NCBI GenBank assembly: GCA_003612335.1
Contig: RAYO01000022.1
Coordinates: 1 to 64,000, forward strand
From: a bacterium 1xD42-67
GTDB taxonomy: Bacteria > Bacillota > Clostridia > Oscillospirales > Oscillospiraceae
Length of the DNA: 64,000 nucleotides
Direction: 5' to 3'
Shown: positions 49,533-58,317 of the stretch, piece by piece
How the letters are laid out: every line of letters starts with the position of its first letter
Numbering within the stretch: the first letter of the stretch is position 1
Program-made: the position numbers and the translations under genes
The notes under the pieces: generated by a model
Databases searched by the model: none
Told to the model about the DNA's origin: nothing
The model's input: only the letters and a program-made list of their open reading frames with translations

Positions 49533-50447
49533 ATGAGGACAGCGCAGGAGATGGCGGATTTTGTTCTCAGACACGAGGCAGGTCCACGAGTGTCAGTGCT
49601 ATTGATTAAAGACCGCGAAGATTCGAAACGTTTACAATACCTGAATGATTTGTTCCGTCCAATCGAGCAGCTGCTGGGGTCCGATACCGGCCTAGCGGCA
49701 GAGGGCGATGACGATGTCCTCTATGCGCTCACATCATGGCACCTAGACGGCGACCGCGAGTTAGTGCGCCTTTTAGCAGATCCCCCCAATCCACCCCCCA
49801 TGCTCACTGACGGGAATTGTGGATATGGAAATATTGCGGTCGCTTTTATGGTCAACAGGTGCATCCTTGCGTATACGACCAAAGAAGGCAAGGAAGTTGT
49901 CTGGACGATCCCATATGAAGAGATCATTGGGATAATGCCAGTCGAAAGGAAAGAGAGAGGGAAAGGCATTTACTTTGGTGAGCTTATTCTCACCACGACC
50001 ACTGGAAAATTGCATTTTGTTAGCTATATCTTAAAGAAAAAATATGCTCAGTTCGTTCCAGCTCAGGCTGTCGAGGTCGTGCTGACACTAGTCACGAAAT
50101 ATAAACAGGCGAAGTATGCGGCCCAGCAGGGAACGGCAGCGCCCCAGTACAGCCAGCAGACACCGCCCCCCAAGGCCCCCCAGGGGGAGGCTCCCCAAGA
50201 GCGATCCCAATGGTCGGCAGCTCAGCTGGACACGGCCCAGCGGACAGCGGCCCGATTGACGGCCGCGCTCCAGGCATCCCAGGCTCCCCAGCCCCCCAAA
50301 GCAGAGGCCCCCGCCGCGCCCCCGGCCGCAGCGGGCCTGTCGGCGGAGACCGTGGAAGCGCTGAAGCAGCTCAAGGACCTGCTGGACGCGGGGATCCTCA
50401 CCCAGGAGGAGTTCGACGCGAAGAAGAAACAGCTGCTGGGGCTGTGA
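49533..50447 (+). CDS. SHOCT-domain protein with PH-like middle domain
   Basis: The 304-aa protein has a low-GC first two thirds (to about base 50115) with strands resembling a PH-like domain (NIAVAFMVNRCILAYTTKEG, GIYFGELILTTTTGKLHF) and a GC-rich tail of Ala/Gln/Pro linker plus a C-terminal SHOCT motif (LKDLLDAGILTQEEFDAKKK). SHOCT modules mediate oligomerisation or regulation. ATG 49533 follows GGGAGGG; ATG 49524 is possible. The GC break suggests fusion or transfer. Confidence 0.75.
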   Translation: MRTAQEMADFVLRHEAGPRVSVLLIKDREDSKRLQYLNDLFRPIEQLLGSDTGLAAEGDDDVLYALTSWHLDGDRELVRLLADPPNPPPMLTDGNCGYGNIAVAFMVNRCILAYTTKEGKEVVWTIPYEEIIGIMPVERKERGKGIYFGELILTTTTGKLHFVSYILKKKYAQFVPAQAVEVVLTLVTKYKQAKYAAQQGTAAPQYSQQTPPPKAPQGEAPQERSQWSAAQLDTAQRTAARLTAALQASQAPQPPKAEAPAAPPAAAGLSAETVEALKQLKDLLDAGILTQEEFDAKKKQLLGL

Positions 50448-50461
50448 TCCAGCCATACCAT

Positions 50462-50495
50462 CCCCCTCCGGTCGAAGGCCGGAGGGGGCTTTTTT
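50462..50495 (+). terminator. Terminator after the SHOCT gene
   Basis: CCCCCTCCGG and CCGGAGGGGG form a 10-bp stem followed by C and six Ts. Confidence 0.9.
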
Positions 50496-50517
50496 CGCTG
50501 ACGGCCCCGGTCCTCCT

Positions 50518-50578
50518 CCCAAAGGCCCCCTTGTCAAAGGGGGCTGTCGCCGCCGAAGGCGGTGACTGGGGGATTCCA
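50518..50578. repeat. Dispersed GC-rich palindromic repeat
   Basis: GGCCCCCTTGTCAAAGGGGGC and CGCCGCCGAAGGCGGTGAC-type hairpins with ACTGGGGGATT form an inverted-orientation relative of the CAGTCAGCC/AGCTCCCCC repeats. Confidence 0.6.
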
Positions 50579-50689
50579 CACGTGAAATGCTGTTGCCCTG
50601 GCGTTTCGTCCTCCGGCCCTTGCTTTTTTGGGGAAATAGGTCTAAAATAGGGACTAGCAGACCGTTATCCCAGGAAAGGAGGGGTGTAG

Positions 50690-52066
50690 ATGCCCCATTT
50701 CCATCAGAGCCATCCCAAGGAGCGGCCCGACCAGCGGACGAGGATGCTGGAGACCCCCATCGACCGGCTGATCCTCTCTCTGGCGGCGCCCACCATCGTC
50801 AGTATGCTGGTGACCGCCATCTACAACACGGCGGACACCTATTTCGTCTCTCAGCTGAACACCAGCGCCTCGGGAGCAGTGGGGGTGGTGTTCTCCCTCA
50901 TGTCCATCATCCAGGCGGTGGGCTTCACGGTGGGGATGGGCTCCGGGTCGATCGCCTCCCGGCTGCTGGGCCAGGACCGGCGGGAGGAGGCCCATGTCTT
51001 CGCCTCCACCGGGGCGGTCTCCGCCCTGGTGCTGGGGATCGGGCTGGCCGCCGGAGGGCTGGCCTTTCGAGGGGAGATCATGTGGCTGCTGGGCAGCACG
51101 AAGACCATCTACCCCTACGCCATGGACTACGCCCTCTACATCATGCTGGGCGCGCCGGTGATGATCTTGTCCTTCACCCTGAACAACCTGCTGCGCTGGC
51201 AGGGGAAGGCCAACTTGTCGGTGATGGGGCTGGCCACCGGCGGGATTCTGAACATCTTCCTGGACCCCCTGTTCATCGACGGCTTCCAAATGGGGATCGC
51301 CGGAGCGGGGGCGGCCACCCTCCTCAGCCAGTGCGTCAGCCTGTCGATCCTGGCCTCCTTCTTCCTCCGGGGGAAGAGCGACCTGCGGATCAGTCCCGCC
51401 AAGATCTCCCGTTCCCCCCGGACCTATCTGGCTATCCTGAAGCAGGGGATGCCCTCCTTCTTCCGCCAGGGGGTGCTGTCCCTGTCCGTCATGGCCCTGA
51501 ACTACAACGCCCGGGTCTATGAGGACGCGGCGGTGGCCGCCCTGTCCATCGTCACCAAGGTGTTCAACCTGATCCAGTCGGTGGTCATCGGCTTCGGCCA
51601 GGGCTTCCAGCCCGTCCTGGGCTACAACTACGGCGCGGGCCGGCTGGACCGGGTGAAGGAGGCGGTGTGGTTCTCGGTGCGCACCTGCACGGTCATCCTC
51701 ACCATAGCGGCGGTGACGGGCTATGTGCTGGCCCCCCATGTCATCGCCCTCTTCCGCCGGGACGACGCCCTGGTCATCGCCATCGGCACCCGGGCCTTCC
51801 GCCACCAGTGTCTCACCCTGCCCCTGGGGGCGGTGCTGGTCTTCGCCAACATGTTCTTCCAGTCCCTGGGCAAGTCCTGGCGGGCAGTGCTGCTGGCCAT
51901 CTGCCGCCAGGGGCTGTATATCCCCCTGGTCTTCTTCATGGCGGGCCGGTTCGGGCTGGCCGGACTGGAGTGGACCCAGGCCGTCTGCGATCTGATGGCC
52001 TTCGCCTTCTCCGCCTCGGTCATCCTGCTGTACTTCAAACGGGAGTTCGGACGGGAGAGGGCGTGA
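50690..52066 (+). CDS. MATE family efflux transporter (MepA-like)
   Basis: The 458-aa, 12-helix exporter has ILSLAAPTIVSMLVTAIYN, GMGSGSIASRLLGQ, a mid-protein LNNLLRWQGKANLSVMGL and VIGFGQGFQPVLGYNYGA, typical of the MepA/DinF side of the MATE family. AAAGGAGGGGTG precedes the ATG. A pump for cationic compounds is likely; the substrate is not predictable. Confidence 0.92.
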   Translation: MPHFHQSHPKERPDQRTRMLETPIDRLILSLAAPTIVSMLVTAIYNTADTYFVSQLNTSASGAVGVVFSLMSIIQAVGFTVGMGSGSIASRLLGQDRREEAHVFASTGAVSALVLGIGLAAGGLAFRGEIMWLLGSTKTIYPYAMDYALYIMLGAPVMILSFTLNNLLRWQGKANLSVMGLATGGILNIFLDPLFIDGFQMGIAGAGAATLLSQCVSLSILASFFLRGKSDLRISPAKISRSPRTYLAILKQGMPSFFRQGVLSLSVMALNYNARVYEDAAVAALSIVTKVFNLIQSVVIGFGQGFQPVLGYNYGAGRLDRVKEAVWFSVRTCTVILTIAAVTGYVLAPHVIALFRRDDALVIAIGTRAFRHQCLTLPLGAVLVFANMFFQSLGKSWRAVLLAICRQGLYIPLVFFMAGRFGLAGLEWTQAVCDLMAFAFSASVILLYFKREFGRERA

Positions 52067-52126
52067 GGACTTTTCCTTGATTTAGTGTAAGTACAGTCAA
52101 CTATAATGAGCTAGGTGGTGAGAGAG

Positions 52127-52798
52127 ATGTTGATATGGGATATCAGAGCCCTCCTCTCCTCCAGGAGGAGAGGAGAGGGAACGAAAGAGAGGAGGGAGCA
52201 GGAGAAAGAGAAGGAAAAGAGAGAGCAGAGGGCGAAGGCGCTCTTGTCACAGATCCAATACCTCCATAACGAAGAAGTATCTATCCAGAACAGTTTCCTT
52301 GCTATGATCTACATCCCTATCGCTTTTTTGGGAGTGCTGATCTACTACAGTTACAGCACAGGCAGGCCGCAGTTATTTTTGCTCCTGCCCTTCCTGTTTT
52401 GCTGGTGTATCTCCAATCTGATGAAATATACCATGAAGATACTGGGAATCGACGCATATATCCGATATATGGAAGAGGAACTGAACCAGATATATGGAGA
52501 GGAACTTTTCCTTTGGCAGAGCCAGTTAGTATATGCCAACGGTTATTCTATCTGGGGCGTTTTAGGACAAGCTCCATGTTTCCTCGCGGTATGTGCCTTT
52601 TTGAGCTACAAATTCTTCCAGACATTGGGGGAGATTGTCACAGATCTTTGGACCTATTGGGGGCTTGTGGCTATATTCATCCTTCAGGCGGGTGTCCTGA
52701 TTATCATGGCGGTCTATACTGGGATGCATTATCATAAAGTAAAAGCGAAGATAGCGGTCCTGGCCCACACAAGAGGCCAGGATGGTGGGGGGAGCTGA
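52127..52798 (+). CDS. Membrane protein of unknown function, low GC
   Basis: The 223-aa protein has a very charged Arg/Glu/Lys-rich cytoplasmic head (about 10-45, coiled-coil-like), then two hydrophobic pairs (MIYIPIAFLGVLIYY, LLLPFLFCWCISNLM; APCFLAVCAFLSY, LVAIFILQAGVLIIMAVY). GC is far below the neighbouring genes, suggesting transfer. AGGTGG precedes ATG 52127; GTG 52115 is an alternative. A TATAAT (52102-52107) without a good -35 box lies upstream, and a terminator follows. I know no family. Confidence 0.75.
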   Translation: MLIWDIRALLSSRRRGEGTKERREQEKEKEKREQRAKALLSQIQYLHNEEVSIQNSFLAMIYIPIAFLGVLIYYSYSTGRPQLFLLLPFLFCWCISNLMKYTMKILGIDAYIRYMEEELNQIYGEELFLWQSQLVYANGYSIWGVLGQAPCFLAVCAFLSYKFFQTLGEIVTDLWTYWGLVAIFILQAGVLIIMAVYTGMHYHKVKAKIAVLAHTRGQDGGGS

Positions 52799-52802
52799 TT
52801 GA

Positions 52803-52830
52803 AAAGAGCTGCAGAAATGCAGCTCTTTTT
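52803..52830 (+). terminator. Terminator after the low-GC membrane protein gene
   Basis: AAAGAGCTGCA-GAAA-TGCAGCTCTTT is followed by Ts. Confidence 0.92.
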
Positions 52831-52873
52831 CTGTCCTATTTAGAAAATTAAGGGCTTCTTAATATTTTCCCCC

Positions 52874-52901
52874 TTGCGATTTAAACTGTCTGTGGTATGC
52901 T
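52874..52901 (+). promoter_or_regulatory. Promoter of the first two-component system
   Basis: TTGCGA, 16 bases, TATGCT, 36 bp before the response-regulator start. Confidence 0.6.
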
Positions 52902-52937
52902 AAGACCGGATGATGAGAAAAGGCGGGAGGGTCGCAT

Positions 52938-53636
52938 ATGTACAACATCCTGATCTGTGATGACGACCGAGATATCGTGTCGGCGCTGGACATCTACCTC
53001 ACCAGCGAGGGCTACCAGACGATCAAGGCATACAACGGCCGGGAGGCCCTCCGGGCGGCGGAGGGACATGAGATCCACCTGATTCTGATGGACATCATGA
53101 TGCCCGAGCTGGACGGGATCCGGGCCACGGCCAAACTGCGGGAGGGGAGCAACGTGCCCATCATCCTGCTGACGGCCAAGAGCGAGGACACCGACAAGAT
53201 CCTGGGGCTGAACATCGGGGCGGACGACTACATCACCAAGCCCTTCAACCCGCTGGAGGTGATCGCCCGGGTGAAGAGCCAGCTGCGGCGGTACACTGCC
53301 CTGGGCGGGGCGGAGAAGGGCCCCGGCCTGATCACCGCCGGGCCCATCGCCATGGACGACGGGGCCAAGGTGGTCACGGTGGACGGGGAGCCCATCAGCC
53401 TCACCCCCATCGAGTACAACATCTTAAAGCTGCTGCTCTCCCACCCGGGACAGGTCTTCTCCTCGGCGCAGATCTATGAGCAGGTGTGGAACGACCCGGC
53501 CTACGGCTCGGAGAACACGGTGGCGGTCCACATCCGGCACCTGCGGGAGAAGATCGAGATCGACCCCGCTGAGCCCCGGTACCTCAAGGTGGTCTGGGGC
53601 CTGGGCTATAAGATCGAGAAGGGGGCGGGCGGATGA
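52938..53636 (+). CDS. OmpR-family response regulator
   Basis: The 232-aa regulator has a receiver domain (ICDDDRDIV, phospho-acceptor Asp52 in LILMDIMMPELDG, Lys in YITKPF) and a C-terminal winged helix (LTPIEYNILKLLL, VAVHIRHLREKIE). It is VanR-like in layout. GGGAGGG lies upstream. Its stop overlaps the start of the kinase gene (ATGA). Targets unknown. Confidence 0.95.
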   Translation: MYNILICDDDRDIVSALDIYLTSEGYQTIKAYNGREALRAAEGHEIHLILMDIMMPELDGIRATAKLREGSNVPIILLTAKSEDTDKILGLNIGADDYITKPFNPLEVIARVKSQLRRYTALGGAEKGPGLITAGPIAMDDGAKVVTVDGEPISLTPIEYNILKLLLSHPGQVFSSAQIYEQVWNDPAYGSENTVAVHIRHLREKIEIDPAEPRYLKVVWGLGYKIEKGAGG

Positions 53637-55702
53637 AAAGGCTGCAAAGCAATACCGCCGCCAAGGTGTGTGCGGTGCTGATCCTGCTGGCCGCCGCCTT
53701 CGGGACGGGGGTCTTCGGGGTGCGGGCGGTGCTCAGCTTCGGCTCGGTGGCCGACAGCAGCTGGCAGGATTCCTCCCGGTACTACAACGCCGTGGACGAC
53801 CGCCAGTGGGAGCTGGTGGCGGGGATCAGGCTGTCGCAGCAGCTGGAGCAGTTGGAGAAGCAGATAGAGGAGGGGACTGTAGGCCCCCTGGCCTACGCTG
53901 ATGTGGAGGCCATGCGGGAGGAGCGGGCCCTGGTGGAGGAGCGGTTTTCCCGGCAGAACACCTGGTTCCGCTTTCGGGTGCTCACCGACAACGGGCAGAC
54001 CCTTCTGGGCACCAACCTCAACGACGACGAGGCCATGGCCCGGGCGGTCCAGAATGTGCGCTACTTCGCTTTCGAGCTCCCGGACGGGAGCATCGATGAA
54101 GATCATGATATGGATCTAAAGGAGGGATCCCCGCCCGCTGCGGGATCAGATCTGGAGACCGAAGCCGCGCCGCTGAAGCTGGTGCTGGAGTACGGGGTGC
54201 CTGAAACGATCGACGATTCGATCGAGGACGAGTTCAGCCAGATCTGGAGGATATGGAACATAGATCGAGTGGCCTTCGATCAGTACCTTACCGGCTTTTT
54301 GAGCTTGGGGGCGCTCACCCTGCTGGCCCTGGTCTGGGCACTCTGGACCGCCGGACACAGGGCGGGGACGGAAGGGACCGTCACCACCTGGCAGGAGCGG
54401 ATATTCTTTGACCTGTACGCTGCGGCTATGATCGCTGCCGTGGTCTGTCTGGCTGCCTGCTTTATTTGGACGGCAGAGCAGCTGTACTGGGGGGCGGCAA
54501 ATGTCTACTCCATCATGAATCAGGATCTCAACGCCTTTTACAAGTTGGGCGTGATGGGGGCCGGAGCCTTTTTTGCCGCCGGGGTGGGGTGCGCCGCCCT
54601 GCTGCTGCGCACCCTGGCCGTCCGGCTCAAGGCGGGCTGTCTGGGAAGGACCACCCTGCTGTGCAGGGTGGTCACATGGATGGTCCTTACCATCCATGAC
54701 TTCCTTCGCTTCCTGCCCTTCACCTGGAAGCTGGTGCTGGGCTTCGGGGCGTATGTGATATTTTCCTTCTGGCTTATCTCGGTGGGGAGGTATGACGGTG
54801 TATTTATGCTGATGTATTTCTGTTTGCAGCTGGTCCTGCTTCTCTTCCTGTCCTGGTGGGCCTACGGCTACTACCGCCTGCGCCAGGGCACCAAGACCAT
54901 TGCCGGGGGTGATCTGGAGCATCAGATCGACACCCGGCATATGCCCTACGACCTGCGCCTCCAGGCGGAGGACCTGAACAACATCTCGGTGGGCCTGGCC
55001 GGGGCGGTGGACGAGAAGATGAAGAGCGAGCGGTTCAAGGCGGAGCTCATCACCAATGTCTCTCACGATTTAAAGACCCCTCTCACCTCTATCATAAATT
55101 ATGTCAACCTGCTCAGGTCCACCGAACAGACCGATCCCAAGGCGGTGGAGTATATCGAGGTGCTGGACCGGAAGTCCCAGCGGCTGAAGAAGCTCACCGA
55201 GGACCTAGTGGAGGCGTCGAAAGCGTCCACAGGGGTGCTGTCGGTGGTCCGGGAGAAGATCGGCATGGCCCAGCTCATCGACCAGGCCCTGGCCGAGTGG
55301 GAGGAGAAGCTGACCGACCGGGCGCTCACCCTGGTGACCGCTCTGCCCGAGGGGGAGACCTGGGTCTATGCCGACGGCCGGCACCTGTGGCGGGTGATCG
55401 ACAACCTGCTGTCCAACTGCGCCAAATACGCCATGGAGGGCACCCGGGTCTATCTGGATCTGGAGCGGGGGAAGGGGCAGGTGGTCCTGTCGGTGAAGAA
55501 CATCTCCCGGGAGCCCCTGAACGTCCCCGCGGAGCGGCTGATGGAGCGGTTCGTCCGGGGGGAGGAGTCCCGGACCACCGAGGGATCCGGCCTGGGGCTG
55601 TCCATCGCCCGGTCCCTCACCGAGCTGCAGGGGGGCGCCTTCAGTCTGGCCGTGGATGGAGATCTGTTCAAGGCCATCGTCACCCTGCCCCAGGCGAATT
55701 GA
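53633..55702 (+). CDS. Sensor histidine kinase with multi-helix sensor region
   Basis: The 689-aa kinase has TM1 (about 8-30), an extracellular domain to about 215 and then five more hydrophobic segments up to about 415, followed by a HAMP-like linker, HisKA (NVSHDLKTPLTSIINYV, His478) and an ATPase domain (NLLSNCAKYAM, GSGLGLSIA). The long multi-TM sensor resembles VanS-type or antibiotic-sensing kinases of Clostridia. Translation is coupled to the regulator gene. Confidence 0.94.
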   Translation: MKRLQSNTAAKVCAVLILLAAAFGTGVFGVRAVLSFGSVADSSWQDSSRYYNAVDDRQWELVAGIRLSQQLEQLEKQIEEGTVGPLAYADVEAMREERALVEERFSRQNTWFRFRVLTDNGQTLLGTNLNDDEAMARAVQNVRYFAFELPDGSIDEDHDMDLKEGSPPAAGSDLETEAAPLKLVLEYGVPETIDDSIEDEFSQIWRIWNIDRVAFDQYLTGFLSLGALTLLALVWALWTAGHRAGTEGTVTTWQERIFFDLYAAAMIAAVVCLAACFIWTAEQLYWGAANVYSIMNQDLNAFYKLGVMGAGAFFAAGVGCAALLLRTLAVRLKAGCLGRTTLLCRVVTWMVLTIHDFLRFLPFTWKLVLGFGAYVIFSFWLISVGRYDGVFMLMYFCLQLVLLLFLSWWAYGYYRLRQGTKTIAGGDLEHQIDTRHMPYDLRLQAEDLNNISVGLAGAVDEKMKSERFKAELITNVSHDLKTPLTSIINYVNLLRSTEQTDPKAVEYIEVLDRKSQRLKKLTEDLVEASKASTGVLSVVREKIGMAQLIDQALAEWEEKLTDRALTLVTALPEGETWVYADGRHLWRVIDNLLSNCAKYAMEGTRVYLDLERGKGQVVLSVKNISREPLNVPAERLMERFVRGEESRTTEGSGLGLSIARSLTELQGGAFSLAVDGDLFKAIVTLPQAN

Positions 55703-55912
55703 GGGGATCTGGCGTCCCCCGCAGGGCGGAGCCTCCCTGTGCGGAGGGGGCCGCTCCCTGCGGGGACGCAAGGCCCTGCTGTCCCGCCCTTTCCGGGCGG
55801 GACTTTGCTGTTCCAGGAAAAATTACAAAACCCTATGGCTTTTTTTCTGGTTTGTGGTATGATGATAGATACCCCAAGTATGGGACCTGATCGGAAGGGA
55901 GGGACAGATGCT

Positions 55913-57358
55913 GTGAAAAGGAGATGGACGGCCTTGGGGCTGGCTCTGGTGATGACGGTACTGCTCAGCGGCTGTCTGTTCCGCTCTCCAGACGACCTCT
56001 ACCGCCAGCCGGAGCGGTCGGTGGGCTATGAGAAGCTCAACGCCGCCATCCGGGCGGTACGCACTGGGCTGGAGGGGGAGTTCGGCGTCCGGGTGGAGGA
56101 CGTGACGATCATGGCCGGGGACAATACGGCCACCATCCAGCTCCAGGACCTGGACGGAGACGGGCTCCGGGAGAGCGCGGTCACCGTCCTCCGGGTGCCC
56201 GGGATCGAGAAGCCGATCAAGATCTATATCTTTACCCAGGTCGGAGAGGAGTATGTGGTCACCGGCGTGGTAGAGGGGGAGGGCACCGCCATCTATGCCA
56301 TGGACTACGCCCAGCTCAACGGAGAGGGGCGGAAAGAGGTGGCGGTGAACTGGCAGATCAGCTCCGGTGCCTATCAGCTGGGGGTCTACACACTGGACGA
56401 TATCGACCTGCCCGGCGAGGGGCTGAGCGAGGAGGAGGCTCTGACGGTCCTCCGCGGCCTGAGCCGGTCCGACCTGATGGGGACGGAACGGCTGCTCACC
56501 CGGTGCAGCGTGGCCAGCGACGGCTCCAGCGGCTGCCGCCTGCTGGACATGGACCGGGATACCCGCACCGAGCTGCTGGTCACCCGGATGGACGCCGGCG
56601 GCCTGAGCAGCCAGGTGGAGCTCTACGGCTGGAAGGACGGGGCCATGGTATCCCGGGGGCTCACTGAGCTGTCCGCCGGGATCACCGCCATGAGCCGGAT
56701 CCGCAACAACTATCTGGGCGGGGAGTTCGATCAGCCGGCCCTCTATGTCTCCAGTACCTTGGCCGACGGCCGCCGGGCGATCGACGTGGTGTCCTATGTG
56801 GACGGGGCGCTGACCAACGTGTCCATGGGGGCCGAGGGGGTCAGCCGGGAGATCGTCCAGGGCTACACTGAGATCAACCCCACCGACATCAACCGGGATA
56901 TGGTGGTGGAGCTGCCCAGCCCCACCCTGCTGCCCACCTATGGCGAGAGCACCTCCAGCAACTTCTGGCTCATCGACTGGGGCCAGTACGACCAGCAGGG
57001 CAACCGCAACCATGTGCTCACCACCTATCACAACATGAGCGACGGCTGGTATCTGGAGATCCCCGAGAACTGGCGGGACCAGATCACCATCTCCCGCAAC
57101 GACCAGGTCACCGGCCGGCGGGAGGTGATCTTCTCCCATTGGCGGGGAGAGGACCAGGAGCCTCAGCCCTTTTTGAGCGTCTACCGCATGTCCAGCAGCC
57201 AGAGCTCCAGCCTGGAGGGGGACTGGACGGTCCTGCGGGAGGATGAGAACGTGATCTACGCCGCCCGGTTCTGGCCCGGCGGCTGGAACTGCGGACTGGA
57301 CGGACTGGATCTGCTGAAGCGGTTCAACACCATCCAGGCCAGCTGGTATTATGAGTAG
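55913..57358 (+). CDS. Lipoprotein of unknown function between two-component genes
   Basis: The 481-aa protein has a lipobox LLSGC after a hydrophobic signal. The body is beta-rich with repeated Asp-rich turns (QLQDLDGDGLRES, DMDRDTRTELLV), resembling VCBS/FG-GAP strands. It starts at GTG 55913 after GGGAGGGAC. It lies 55 bp before a response regulator and so may share its transcript; a sensory or envelope-monitoring role is inference. No enzymatic motif. Confidence 0.8.
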   Translation: MKRRWTALGLALVMTVLLSGCLFRSPDDLYRQPERSVGYEKLNAAIRAVRTGLEGEFGVRVEDVTIMAGDNTATIQLQDLDGDGLRESAVTVLRVPGIEKPIKIYIFTQVGEEYVVTGVVEGEGTAIYAMDYAQLNGEGRKEVAVNWQISSGAYQLGVYTLDDIDLPGEGLSEEEALTVLRGLSRSDLMGTERLLTRCSVASDGSSGCRLLDMDRDTRTELLVTRMDAGGLSSQVELYGWKDGAMVSRGLTELSAGITAMSRIRNNYLGGEFDQPALYVSSTLADGRRAIDVVSYVDGALTNVSMGAEGVSREIVQGYTEINPTDINRDMVVELPSPTLLPTYGESTSSNFWLIDWGQYDQQGNRNHVLTTYHNMSDGWYLEIPENWRDQITISRNDQVTGRREVIFSHWRGEDQEPQPFLSVYRMSSSQSSSLEGDWTVLREDENVIYAARFWPGGWNCGLDGLDLLKRFNTIQASWYYE

Positions 57359-57412
57359 AAGGTCCTTCCGGCCGCCGGCCGGGAGAGGGTCTGGTAAGGA
57401 GCAGGACATCAT

Positions 57413-58102
57413 ATGCGAAAGGTACTGGTATTAGAGGACGAGGAGAACATCCGCAGCTTCGTGGTGATCAATCTGAAGCGGGCGGGGTATCAGACGGTGG
57501 AGGCGGGCACCGGTGAGGAGGCCCTGGCGGCAGTGCAGGACGACCCGGATATCAAGGTGGCCCTGCTGGATATCATGCTGCCGGGGATCGACGGCTTCGA
57601 GGTATGCCGCCGCCTGCGGGCCATGGACAACAAGATCGGCATCATCATGCTCACCGCCCGCACCCAGGAGATGGACAAGGTCACCGGCCTGATGACCGGG
57701 GCGGACGACTATGTGACCAAGCCCTTCTCCCCGGCGGAGCTGACGGCCCGGGTGGACGCCCTCTTCCGCCGCACCGGCGGGGACGAGGCCCCCCTCTCCC
57801 CGGACGAGGTCAGCGATCCTCCCTTCCTCCTCAACACCCGCAACCGCACTTTGGAGAAGAACGGCCAGCGGGTGAAGCTCACCCAGGTGGAGTATTCCAT
57901 CGTCAAGCTCTTCATGGAGAACCCGGGCAAAGCCCTGTCTCGGGAAGAGATCCTGGACACGGTGTGGGGCAAGGACTATTTCGGCGAGCTGAAGATCGTG
58001 GACGTGAACATCCGCCGCCTGCGGATCAAGATCGAGGACAACGCTCAGAAGCCCACTTTCGTGAATACCGTGTGGGGCTACGGGTATAAGTGGGGGAGCT
58101 GA
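57413..58102 (+). CDS. OmpR-family response regulator
   Basis: The 229-aa regulator has a receiver domain (VLVLEDEENIR, Asp53 in VALLDIMLPGIDG, TKPFSPAEL) and a winged helix (LTQVEYSIVKLFM, VDVNIRRLRIKIED, YGYKWG). The partner kinase at 58318 is separated from it by 215 bp of repeat-containing DNA. Confidence 0.95.
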   Translation: MRKVLVLEDEENIRSFVVINLKRAGYQTVEAGTGEEALAAVQDDPDIKVALLDIMLPGIDGFEVCRRLRAMDNKIGIIMLTARTQEMDKVTGLMTGADDYVTKPFSPAELTARVDALFRRTGGDEAPLSPDEVSDPPFLLNTRNRTLEKNGQRVKLTQVEYSIVKLFMENPGKALSREEILDTVWGKDYFGELKIVDVNIRRLRIKIEDNAQKPTFVNTVWGYGYKWGS

Positions 58103-58108
58103 GGCTGA

Positions 58109-58135
58109 TGTAGGGGCGGATATGATCCGCCTGCG
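58109..58135. repeat. Partial TGTAGGGGCG-type element
   Basis: TGTAGGGGCGGATATGATCC is followed by GCC; only the left end and one palindrome remain, just after the regulator stop. Confidence 0.65.
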
Positions 58136-58183
58136 GCTCAGCGGTGATCTTCCGGGCTGGGGCCGTGCAGATCTTATCTATTC

Positions 58184-58253
58184 CATATGTTTTGCTTCGC
58201 AAAACGCGATCCTCAGTCAGCTTCGCTGACAGCTCCTTTCAAAAGGAGCCCAG
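58184..58253. repeat. Partial paired-arm repeat element
   Basis: GCGATCCTCAGTCAGCTTCG followed by CTGACAGCTCCTTTCAAAAGG matches the right arm of the elements at 12938 and 13923; the left arm is missing. It fills the gap between regulator and kinase. Confidence 0.8.
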
Positions 58254-58317
58254 CCGCCTGCGGGCGGGATGAAAGGCCCTCTGTAAGGGCGGAGCAGGAA
58301 AGGCGGGTGGACATACG

